Assembly (NCBI GenBank): GCA_965651265.1
Contig: CBFGRV010000005.1
Coordinates: 32,051-96,050 of the forward strand
Source of the DNA: CBFGRV01 sp965651265
GTDB lineage: Bacteria; Bacteroidota; Rhodothermia; Rhodothermales; VXPQ01
Direction of reading: 5' to 3'
Length of the DNA: 64,000 nucleotides
Positions 18,603 through 26,432 of the stretch are shown piece by piece (position 1 is the stretch's first letter; the number at the start of each line of letters is the position of its first letter). The translations under genes were made by a program, and so were the position numbers. The notes beneath the pieces were generated by a model, which saw only the letters and a list, made by a program, of their open reading frames with translations, did not search any database and was not told the origin of the DNA.

Positions 18603-19294
18603 TGGTTCGCCCCGCACGAGCCGAAGAGAACCACGACGACAGTGGCCCCGATGGGCTCATCGAGACGATGCGTGCCGAGGGGGGGCGCATTGCGCTGATC
18701 GAACTGCATGCCGCCCGGCTGCGTGCCTCGGCACGTGAGCTCGGATTCCGATTCGATGAAGTGCGCTGGCGCACCACGGTCGAGAGCGTTGCGGAGGGGG
18801 CCGACATGCTTAAGGTGCGATCTTTGCTCCATCGCGACGGCACGATGGAAGTGTCGACCGACCTTTTGGAACCCGAGAAGACCCTGTGGCGCGCCGTGCT
18901 CTCACCCTACCGCATAATGTCGGATGACAGGTACAGGCAGTACAAGACGACGCGCAGGCATCTCTACGACTCGGAGCGGCTCCGTATTTTGGCCCTTGGC
19001 TACGACGAGGTGATCTTTCTGAATGAGCTAGGGGAATGCGCAGAGGGATCCCGGACCAATATCATCTTGGTGAAAGACGGGAAGTGGATCACGCCGCCTA
19101 CAGCGGCCGGTGCATTGCCCGGGGTGTTTCGCCGGCACCTCATAGAGACTCAAGGCCTTAAGGAAGGTCGCGTTACTCCACGTGATTTCGAAACGGCTGC
19201 AGCAGTTTACTTATGTAATGCAGTGCGCGGGTTGATCCGGGCCGAAATTTCGGTTGCACCGGAACAGCCTGAAGAAGATGTTAGGTCCACATGA
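18602..19294 (+). CDS. pabC: aminotransferase class IV, probable aminodeoxychorismate lyase
   Basis: This 230-residue PLP enzyme of fold type IV should split aminodeoxychorismate into p-aminobenzoate and pyruvate. The YKTTRRHLYDSER segment carries the probable PLP lysine. LGYDEVIFLNELGECAEGSRTNI matches the family's conserved ...DE.l.l...G.v.EgsrsNif region, and ITPPTAAGALPGVFRRHLI follows as expected. The chosen ATG at 18602 overlaps the pabB TGA as TGATG; the longer ORF from 18509 would sit inside pabB. Position and family fit make PabC the best call, though a branched-chain or D-amino acid aminotransferase cannot be excluded by sequence alone. Confidence 0.87.
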   Translation: MVRPARAEENHDDSGPDGLIETMRAEGGRIALIELHAARLRASARELGFRFDEVRWRTTVESVAEGADMLKVRSLLHRDGTMEVSTDLLEPEKTLWRAVLSPYRIMSDDRYRQYKTTRRHLYDSERLRILALGYDEVIFLNELGECAEGSRTNIILVKDGKWITPPTAAGALPGVFRRHLIETQGLKEGRVTPRDFETAAAVYLCNAVRGLIRAEISVAPEQPEEDVRST

Positions 19295-19314
19295 ATTGAC
19301 CGGCCAAACCCTCG

Positions 19315-21255
19315 ATGCCCTCATCCACCATTGTTGAAAGAATATCGGCCCTCCTCGAGAAGACGGCGCCTTTCAGCGCCCTTCCGGAGGCGGAGCGGAA
19401 GGAGTTGCTGTCCGATGTGTCGATCGAGTACTTCGCTGCGGGCGAAGTGATCATCCAACAGGGACAGACGACGCACACGGGTCTGTACGTGGTCGAATCG
19501 GGGCTCGTGCGCCTCATGGATGTCGCGCGACAACGACTCATCGAAAAGGCAGGGGAGGGCGACGATTTCGGATCGTTCGGCCTGATCAAGGGCGGCGCGG
19601 CCATCTACGAAGCGAAGGCCATCGAGCCTACGGTTTGCGCTCTCGTACGCGGCGATCGCTTCCAGCAGCTTTACGAGAAGTACGACGATTTCGCGGCCCA
19701 TTACGACAGTGAGCTAAAACTCTACGTCCGGCGCCTGGGCACGCCGATGGATGTCACCGGCGGTCACCTCTTGTTCAGCCGCAGCTTCAATCAATTCGCA
19801 CATCGTCGACTCGTCACCTGCGAATCCGGTACGTCTGCACAGAAGGCGGCGGCACTCATGCAGCAGGAGGGTGTCGATTCGCTCATCGTGATGCAAGGGG
19901 ACAGGCTGCTCGGCATCCTCACGGATAGCGATCTGCGAAATGGCATCGTGGCGGCGGGCAAATCCGGCGATACGCCCGTGCGCAAGATCATGACGGCTCC
20001 GGCGTTGACCATTCCCAGCGATGCGACGCTCTACGAGGCCCTCACGATGATGCTGTCGCGACGCGTGCACCGCCTCGTGCTCGTCGACCCCAACGATCCC
20101 AATCGTCCTGTCGGGGTGGTGACGGATCGCGACATCTCGCACTTTCGAGCGCTCGATCCGGTGGCCACGGCGGGTCGCATCGGGAACGCCTCCTCCATCG
20201 ATGAGCTGACGTACATCCGGACGGCCACGAGTGAGCAGCTGTTGAATCTCTACCGCCAGGGGGCGAAGCCGGAGATCCTGAACCGGCTGATGATGGTCTT
20301 TTACGACCGGCTCGCCGTGCGCATCCTGGAGTTGGTCGAGAAGGAACTCCAGGAGGAGGAGCCGCGGTTGAGCCCGTCGTTGAGGTGGGCATGGATTCGA
20401 CTGGGAAGCGGCGGCCGCGAGGAGATGGCCCTGAATTCGGAGCAGCACAATGCACTCGTCTACGAGGATCCGTCCACCGAGGAGGAGTCGAGCCAGGCCG
20501 AGAGATGGTTCAACCGTTTCGCCGAAAAGGTGAACGAAGGGCTCGAGCGTTGCGGATTTCAACCAAGCGAGTACGTGGCGCGGGATCCTCGCTGGCGCCG
20601 GTCGCTCCGAGACTGGAAGATGTCGTACCGGGAGTGGGTCTTGCAATCGGATGAACGATCGCTTGCTCCCACGCCTATTTTCTTCGACCTGCGCTGTGTC
20701 TATGGCGACGAGCGATTGGTGGATGAGATCAAGCAAGCCATCATCGACTCGCTCAATGTGCAGGCCATGGACGAGGAGCGAGTTTTTCTGCGCCTGATGG
20801 CCGCACATGCGATGGAGCACCGGCCTCCCGTCGGGCTGTTGAGGAAGGTCCTCGACCGTGTGAGTGAAGGGCGCAATACCTTCGACGTGCACGAAGGGGG
20901 AATCCGACCCATCGCGGATGCGGCGCGGGTTCTAGCGCTCGAGATTCGGTACCTTGAGTCGACCAATACCTTCGATCGACTGCGCCGGGCGGCTCGCGAG
21001 CTGGAAGATCTCACCCGCACGCTCGATGAGGCACTCGACGCCTACCAGTATCTAGTTGACTTCAGGCTCGAGAGCCAGCTCAAGGCCGTTGAGGCGGGGG
21101 ATCCTCCCGTCAATGAAATCGATACTCTAAGTAACAAGATGCAGCAGCGACTGCTCAAGAATGCTTTCGCGCATGCTGCCGACCTGCAGGATGCCCTCGC
21201 TCGTCGATACCAGCTCGGTCGGAAGTGGCTCTCACGCGAGCAGCTCGGCCTCTAG
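19315..21255 (+). CDS. cNMP-like / CBS pair / DUF294 nucleotidyltransferase-like protein
   Basis: The 646-residue protein has a cyclic-nucleotide-binding-like jelly roll (about 12-130), two CBS domains (about 165-275), a DUF294/GlnD-type nucleotidyltransferase domain (about 310-500) and a C-terminal helical domain. Two key sites look altered. The NMP-cassette segment GSFGLIKGGAAIYEAKA lacks the phosphate-binding Arg of true cAMP receptors. The catalytic region GSGGREEMALNSEQHNALVY has SEQHN where active members have TDQDN. It is followed by acs, DUF4212 and the acetate symporter, a common arrangement, so it is probably an allosteric regulator of acetate metabolism working through the CBS pair (inference). 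Confidence 0.88.
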   Translation: MPSSTIVERISALLEKTAPFSALPEAERKELLSDVSIEYFAAGEVIIQQGQTTHTGLYVVESGLVRLMDVARQRLIEKAGEGDDFGSFGLIKGGAAIYEAKAIEPTVCALVRGDRFQQLYEKYDDFAAHYDSELKLYVRRLGTPMDVTGGHLLFSRSFNQFAHRRLVTCESGTSAQKAAALMQQEGVDSLIVMQGDRLLGILTDSDLRNGIVAAGKSGDTPVRKIMTAPALTIPSDATLYEALTMMLSRRVHRLVLVDPNDPNRPVGVVTDRDISHFRALDPVATAGRIGNASSIDELTYIRTATSEQLLNLYRQGAKPEILNRLMMVFYDRLAVRILELVEKELQEEEPRLSPSLRWAWIRLGSGGREEMALNSEQHNALVYEDPSTEEESSQAERWFNRFAEKVNEGLERCGFQPSEYVARDPRWRRSLRDWKMSYREWVLQSDERSLAPTPIFFDLRCVYGDERLVDEIKQAIIDSLNVQAMDEERVFLRLMAAHAMEHRPPVGLLRKVLDRVSEGRNTFDVHEGGIRPIADAARVLALEIRYLESTNTFDRLRRAARELEDLTRTLDEALDAYQYLVDFRLESQLKAVEAGDPPVNEIDTLSNKMQQRLLKNAFAHAADLQDALARRYQLGRKWLSREQLGL

Positions 21256-21329
21256 ATGTAAATCCGGCTCACCGCCGTCAACCAGCAACCATTAATCAGC
21301 CACCAGCAACAAGTTAACCTATCGCAGCC

Positions 21330-23300
21330 ATGGCAGAGGTAACCGCCGCGTACTCCGGACAGGCGAAGATTTTCGATCCACCCGCAGCATTCAAGCGTCG
21401 TGCACACATCTCCTCGATGGAAGAATATCAGGAGATGTATCGGCGCTCCATCGAGGATTCGGAAGGCTTCTGGAGGGAGCAAGCGCAGCGGATCGATTGG
21501 TTCAAGCCCTTCGAAACCGTCAAGGACGTATCGTTCGCGAGCCGAGACCTCTACATCCGATGGTTCGACGGGGGCAAGCTGAATGCGTGCTACAACTGCG
21601 TGGATCGCCATCTCGAGAAGCATGGCGATCGGACGGCGTTCATCTTCGAACCGGATGATCCGAACGCCGAAGCCGAGCACATCACCTACAATCAACTTTA
21701 TGAGCGAGTATGCCGCTTCGCCAACGTCCTGAAGCGACTCAGCGTCAAGCGAGGTGACCGCGTAACGATCTACCTGCCGATGATTCCGGAGGCCGCATAC
21801 GCCATGCTGGCGTGCGCCCGCATCGGGGCCATCCACTCCGTCGTATTCGCCGGTTTCTCCCCGGACTCCCTTGCCGATCGCATCCTCGACGGCGACTCCA
21901 ATATTCTGATCACAGCCGACGAGGGCATTCGCGGAGGCAGGACCGTCGCCCTGAAGGTGAACGCCGACAAGGCCCTCGAGCGCTGCCCCGGCGTCAAGAA
22001 TGTGGTCGTCGTCAAGCATACCGGCGGGAACGTGAACATGGTCGCCGGCCGGGATTACTGGTACCACGAGGAAGCGGAGCAGGTCGACACCGATTGCCCG
22101 CCCGAGGAAATGGATGCGGAAGATCCCCTGTTCATCCTGTACACCTCCGGATCGACGGGAAAACCGAAAGGTGTGCTACACACGACAGGCGGCTACCTCG
22201 TCTTCAATGCTCTGACGCACCAATATGTCTTCGACTATCACGAAGACGACGTGTACTGGTGCACGGCCGATGTCGGATGGGTCACCGGTCATTCCTATAT
22301 CGTGTACGGTCCCCTCGCCAATGCTGCCACCGGGGTCCTCTTCGAGGGTACACCCACCTACCCGGATGCCTCGCGCTTCTGGCAGGTCGTGGACAAGCAC
22401 AACGTGAGCATATTCTACACGGCGCCGACGGCCATCCGCGCGCTTATGCGCGAAGGAGATGAGTTCGTCACCCGCACGGACCGTAGTTCACTCCGCCTGC
22501 TGGGTACCGTCGGCGAGCCCATCAACCCGGAGGCATGGCTCTGGTACTACAACACCGTGGGCGAAGGCCGCTGCCCCGTCGTCGATACATGGTGGCAGAC
22601 GGAAACGGGTGGCATCATGATCTCACCGCTGCCCGGTGCCATCCCCCAGAAACCCGGTTCCGCGACGCTGCCCTTCTTCGGCGTACAGCCGGAGGTCGTT
22701 GATCAGAACGGGCGTGTGCAGGAGGGCCCGGCGGAAGGCTTCCTCGTCATGAAGGATTCGTGGCCGGGGCAAATGCGGACCGTCTTCCGCGATCACGATC
22801 GGTTCATTCGGACGTACTTCAGCCAGTATGAGGGCAAGTACTTCACGGGTGACGGATGCCGCCGAGACGAAGACGGCTATTACTGGATAACAGGGCGTGT
22901 GGATGACGTGCTGAACGTCTCCGGTCACCGAATGGGGACGGCCGAGATCGAGAGCGCGCTCGTCTCGCACGACCTGGTGGCCGAAGCTGCCGTAGTCGGT
23001 TTCCCGCACGATATAAAAGGGCAGGGGATCTACTGCTTCGTGACGCTCATCGCCGACGCAGAACCCAGCGATGCGCTCCGAAACGAGTTGGTGCAGCACG
23101 TGCGCAACGAGATCGGACCCATCGCGAAGCCCGACTTCATCCAGTTCACTCCGGCGTTGCCGAAGACGCGATCCGGCAAGATCATGCGGCGCATTCTGCG
23201 TAAGATCGCAGCCAATGAGTACGAGGATCTCGGCGATACCTCGACACTCGCTGATTCGTCCGTCGTCCAGAGTCTGGTCGAGCAGCGGCAGAATCGCTGA
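21330..23300 (+). CDS. acs: acetyl-CoA synthetase (AMP-forming)
   Basis: Acs activates acetate to acetyl-CoA through acetyl-AMP. The 656-residue length is standard. Visible motifs are the P-loop-like YTSGSTGKPKGVLHTTGGY, the acetyl-pocket region DVGWVTGHSYIVYGPL, DTWWQTETGG, the hinge ITGRVDDVLNVSGHRMGT, and PKTRSGKIMRRILRKIA holding the lysine that is reversibly acetylated in this family. It stands between the DUF294 regulator and the DUF4212/SSS transporter, forming an acetate uptake and activation unit. A perfect 8-bp hairpin lies just after the stop, at 23344-23367. Confidence 0.98.
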   Translation: MAEVTAAYSGQAKIFDPPAAFKRRAHISSMEEYQEMYRRSIEDSEGFWREQAQRIDWFKPFETVKDVSFASRDLYIRWFDGGKLNACYNCVDRHLEKHGDRTAFIFEPDDPNAEAEHITYNQLYERVCRFANVLKRLSVKRGDRVTIYLPMIPEAAYAMLACARIGAIHSVVFAGFSPDSLADRILDGDSNILITADEGIRGGRTVALKVNADKALERCPGVKNVVVVKHTGGNVNMVAGRDYWYHEEAEQVDTDCPPEEMDAEDPLFILYTSGSTGKPKGVLHTTGGYLVFNALTHQYVFDYHEDDVYWCTADVGWVTGHSYIVYGPLANAATGVLFEGTPTYPDASRFWQVVDKHNVSIFYTAPTAIRALMREGDEFVTRTDRSSLRLLGTVGEPINPEAWLWYYNTVGEGRCPVVDTWWQTETGGIMISPLPGAIPQKPGSATLPFFGVQPEVVDQNGRVQEGPAEGFLVMKDSWPGQMRTVFRDHDRFIRTYFSQYEGKYFTGDGCRRDEDGYYWITGRVDDVLNVSGHRMGTAEIESALVSHDLVAEAAVVGFPHDIKGQGIYCFVTLIADAEPSDALRNELVQHVRNEIGPIAKPDFIQFTPALPKTRSGKIMRRILRKIAANEYEDLGDTSTLADSSVVQSLVEQRQNR

Positions 23301-23343
23301 TCGTTGCGGAGGAGCGTCTAGCGAGGGCTGGCATCGGAACGCC

Positions 23344-23367
23344 TGCCGCAGTATCATTGCTGCGGCA
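23344..23367 (+). other. intercistronic hairpin after acs
   Basis: The arms TGCCGCAG (23344-23351) and CTGCGGCA (23360-23367) pair perfectly around an 8-nt loop. No T-tract follows, so it is more likely an mRNA stabiliser, processing site or Rho-related element than an intrinsic terminator. It would set acs expression apart from that of the transporter genes. Confidence 0.55.
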
Positions 23368-23395
23368 ATCCAGAAGGCACCGAGTAGCCATCCGC

Positions 23396-23755
23396 GTGAA
23401 CCCAAACGACCGGCACGGTCCACAGCCCATAAGTCCGGGCCAGGAGATCGGTGCGAGACCGTCGACGGCTCGCAGGCAGTATTGGCGTCGCCAACTACGG
23501 CGCACGACCGTCCTGCTTCTCGTCTGGGCTATCGTCGGGTTCGGGCTCAGCATCCTCTTCGTTGAAGAGCTCAACCAGATTCACTTCGGCGATATGCCGC
23601 TGGGTTTCTGGATGGCGCAGCAGGGTTCGATCTACGTCTTCATCGTGCTCATTCTCGCGTACGCTTTGATGATGGAGCGTGCCGATCGTGAGATGGGTAT
23701 GGAGGATGAGCGATATGGCCACGCGGATGCGGGATCATCCACGGAGGGCCACTAG
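23396..23755 (+). CDS. DUF4212 small membrane subunit of the acetate symporter
   Basis: This small protein (about 119 residues from GTG 23396) has the DUF4212 core YWRRQLRRTTVLLLVWAIVG, then GFGLSILFVEELN, and a second hydrophobic segment around FWMAQQGSIYVFIVLILAYA, giving two transmembrane helices. DUF4212 proteins are found next to sodium:solute symporters of the acetate type and are assumed to be accessory subunits. The frame opens at an ATG at 23357, but that codon lies in the stem-loop after acs, so the GTG is preferred; neither start has a clear ribosome site. The stop TAG directly abuts the ATG of the symporter. Confidence 0.85.
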   Translation: MNPNDRHGPQPISPGQEIGARPSTARRQYWRRQLRRTTVLLLVWAIVGFGLSILFVEELNQIHFGDMPLGFWMAQQGSIYVFIVLILAYALMMERADREMGMEDERYGHADAGSSTEGH

Positions 23756-25411
23756 ATGGGGATTCAGGGCTGGACCTGGGTGACCGTCGGGCTGACGTTC
23801 GCGGCGTATCTATACATTGGGTACCGAAGCCGCGTTCAATCGACGCGGGGTTTCTGGGTAGCGGGGCAGGGTGTGCCGGCCATCGCAAACGGAGCGGCAA
23901 CGGCCGCCGACTGGATGAGTGCGGCCTCGTTCATCTCCATGGCCGGCCTCATCTCCTTCATGGGATTCGACGGAGCCGTGTATCTCCTGGGCTGGACGGG
24001 AGGTTACGTCCTCTTGGCGCTCCTCCTCGCGCCCTTTCTCCGCAAATTTGGTCGCTTCACCGTACCGGATTTCGTCGGCGAGCGGTTCTACTCTCGGACG
24101 GCACGGGTGGTGGCGGCCATTGCTGCCATCTTCGTGTCGTTCACCTACGTGGCCGGCCAGATGGCTGGGGTCGGCGTGGCGTTCAGCCGCTTTCTCGAAA
24201 TTCCGTTCGAGGCCGGTGTCGTCATCGGTATGGCCATCGTCGCATTCTTTGCCGTCGTGGGTGGGATGAAGGGCATCACCTACACGCAGGTGGCCCAGTA
24301 CTGCGTGCTCATCTTTGCCTACACGGTGCCCGCCATCGCCATCGCGTTCGTGCTCACCGGCAATCCCATTCCACAGGTCGCAATGGAGGAGATCCTGCCG
24401 AAGCTCGACGCCATCCAGCGCGATCTGGGATTGACGGCCTACTCGAATCCGTTCACGGGCATCTCGAAGCTGAACGTTTTCGCGATCACACTTTGTTTGA
24501 TGGCGGGAACGGCCGGCCTCCCGCATGTCATCGTTCGCTTCTATACAGTCAAGAACGTTCGCGCGGCTCGATGGTCTGCGTTCTGGGCGCTCGTCTTCAT
24601 AGGACTCTTGTACACGACGGCGCCGGCCGTGGCCATGTTCGCGAAGTATCACATCCTGAGTCAATTCGCGGAGCTCGGGCCCGCCTTTGCCGAGCAGAGC
24701 TGGGTACAGAACTGGGTCGCCACAGGACTAATCGAGCTGCCGGAGGAGGGCGTCACCGACGTTCAATCGCTGCTCTCCGGCATCAACCGCGACATCATCG
24801 TGCTTGCCACGCCGGAGATCGCTCGATTGCCCGCGATCGTCGTGGCGCTGGTTGCCGCAGGCGGACTCGCGGCTGCGCTCTCCACGGCATCCGGGCTGCT
24901 GCTCGTGATTTCATCCTCCCTGGCGCACGATATCTACGGATCGGTCATCAACCCGCAGGCCACCGAACGCCGCCGGCTCTTCATTGGTCGTGTGATGATC
25001 TGCTTCGCCGTCATCCTCGCGGGCATCCTCGGGATCTACCCGCTCGGATTCGTGGCCGAAGTCGTGGCGTTTGCCTTCGGGCTGGCCGCAGCCTCGTTCT
25101 TTCCTGTCATCGTTCTCGGCATCTTCTGGAAGCGAGCCAACAGGCAGGGCGCCATCGCCGGAATGAGCGTCGGGCTGGCGTTTACCTTCATCATGATTGC
25201 GCTCATGCGCGCTCAGAACGTGCTTCCCGGCATTGAGGAGCCCGTCATCGAGAGCTTCCTGGGCATTGGGGCGCAGGGGATAGGAGTGATTGGGATGCTG
25301 CTCAACTTCGCGATAACCATCGGGGTATCGCTGGCGACGAGTCCACCTCCTGCGGAGGTGCAAGCCCTCGTCGAGGACGTCCGTTACCCGGAAGTCAAAT
25401 CACGCCGCTAG
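23756..25411 (+). CDS. actP: sodium:solute symporter, probable acetate permease
   Basis: The product is 551 residues with about 13 transmembrane segments. SSS-family features include TRGFWVAGQGVPAIANGAAT, ADWMSAASFISMAGL and TAGLPHVIVRFYTVKNVRAA, the family's conserved GLPHvl.Rf segment. It abuts the DUF4212 gene without a gap and lies downstream of acs, which points to acetate (or another short carboxylate) as the substrate, by genome context. It would sit in the inner membrane and use the sodium gradient. It converges on the BadF-type kinase gene. Confidence 0.88.
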   Translation: MGIQGWTWVTVGLTFAAYLYIGYRSRVQSTRGFWVAGQGVPAIANGAATAADWMSAASFISMAGLISFMGFDGAVYLLGWTGGYVLLALLLAPFLRKFGRFTVPDFVGERFYSRTARVVAAIAAIFVSFTYVAGQMAGVGVAFSRFLEIPFEAGVVIGMAIVAFFAVVGGMKGITYTQVAQYCVLIFAYTVPAIAIAFVLTGNPIPQVAMEEILPKLDAIQRDLGLTAYSNPFTGISKLNVFAITLCLMAGTAGLPHVIVRFYTVKNVRAARWSAFWALVFIGLLYTTAPAVAMFAKYHILSQFAELGPAFAEQSWVQNWVATGLIELPEEGVTDVQSLLSGINRDIIVLATPEIARLPAIVVALVAAGGLAAALSTASGLLLVISSSLAHDIYGSVINPQATERRRLFIGRVMICFAVILAGILGIYPLGFVAEVVAFAFGLAAASFFPVIVLGIFWKRANRQGAIAGMSVGLAFTFIMIALMRAQNVLPGIEEPVIESFLGIGAQGIGVIGMLLNFAITIGVSLATSPPPAEVQALVEDVRYPEVKSRR

Positions 25412-25460
25412 CCGGTATTGTTGTCGAGGACGCGTGACGGCCCCACGGGTGCCCCCAGGT

Positions 25461-26432
25461 TCAGCCCGGGAGATGATCTGCGTTCTCCTCGAACGGCGAT
25501 GCCTGCGGAGCCGCGTCCTCAGAGATTGCCCGCGCCATCCGCCACGCACCCACCACAGGTCGATTCTTCGGCTCGACGACTCGCCAGCCCGGCATCTCCA
25601 GACGCAAGGCTTCCTCGATCGCCGCACGGAAGTACGGCTCTTTCACGAGCCCTCCAAGGAAGGACAATTGCTTCTCGATGCTCGAACAGCGTGCCTCCAG
25701 CCATCGCACCTGCCGTGCGAGCTTCCGCGTCTGATCGGTCACGATTTCGTTGGATACGGAATCCCCATTTCGTGCCGCCTGCAGAACGAGAGGTGCAAAC
25801 TGCTGCAGCGGGACTTTCTCTTCGTAAACGAGCTTCACCAGATCATCAGGAGTGGAGACCTGGCGCGCATCCGCTAGCATTTCGACGAGCTCCGTCGCCG
25901 GCCCACCGTCGAACGCGTGGGCGACGGCCCGCAAACCCATCGAACCGAGTGCGTAGCCGCTACCCTCGTCTCCGATCAGGTAACCCCATCCGCCAGCTCG
26001 CAGAAACTCACCGTTCGCCGTCCGCGCGATCGAGACTGAACCCGTTCCCGAGATCAGCATGATGCCGCTCTCCCCCTCGAATGCGGCCTCGAGCGCAATG
26101 TCCCCGTCATGGGTGATGACAATCTTTGCCGGAGCCCGGTCCCCGAGCTCGGCCCGGATTCCATCCTCGATGCGCTGCTGCTCGCGCTTGCGCCCGGCGC
26201 CCGCAACGCCCGCGCAGACGGCAGCTATCGGACGCCCATCGAGGCGCTTCATCGCCTGCAGGATGAGCTCGGAGAGTACGTAGATCGACCCCTCGAATCC
26301 GACACGCGCCGGATTACCGGACGATCCGAACAGATTCAGGATCTCGTCATCTTGCTCCAACGCCGCGAGTAGTTCCGTCTTCGAACCTCCCGCATCGATC
26401 CCAACAAAGACGGGCAGATCGGATGGCATCAT
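25461..26432 (-). CDS. BadF/BadG-type ATPase, N-acetylglucosamine-kinase-like
   Basis: The 323-residue protein has the ASKHA fold signature GIDAGGSKTELLAALE at the N-terminus, AGVAGAGRKREQQR, the adenosine-side ISGTGSVSIAR, and GGWGYLIGDEGSGYALG, all as in eukaryotic-type N-acetylglucosamine kinases and BadF relatives. The predicted role is phosphorylation of an amino sugar, possibly from cell-wall turnover. Its ATG overlaps the TGA of the penicillin-acylase-like gene upstream in transcription (ATGA), so the two are translationally coupled. No other amino-sugar genes are close, so the substrate is inferred from family only. Confidence 0.85.
   Translation of the reverse strand: MMPSDLPVFVGIDAGGSKTELLAALEQDDEILNLFGSSGNPARVGFEGSIYVLSELILQAMKRLDGRPIAAVCAGVAGAGRKREQQRIEDGIRAELGDRAPAKIVITHDGDIALEAAFEGESGIMLISGTGSVSIARTANGEFLRAGGWGYLIGDEGSGYALGSMGLRAVAHAFDGGPATELVEMLADARQVSTPDDLVKLVYEEKVPLQQFAPLVLQAARNGDSVSNEIVTDQTRKLARQVRWLEARCSSIEKQLSFLGGLVKEPYFRAAIEEALRLEMPGWRVVEPKNRPVVGAWRMARAISEDAAPQASPFEENADHLPG

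Noticed and set aside
19714..20892. 392-codon minus-strand frame opposite the DUF294 protein
   Set aside because: The His/Arg/Leu-rich translation and lack of motifs mark it as the antisense of a real coding gene.
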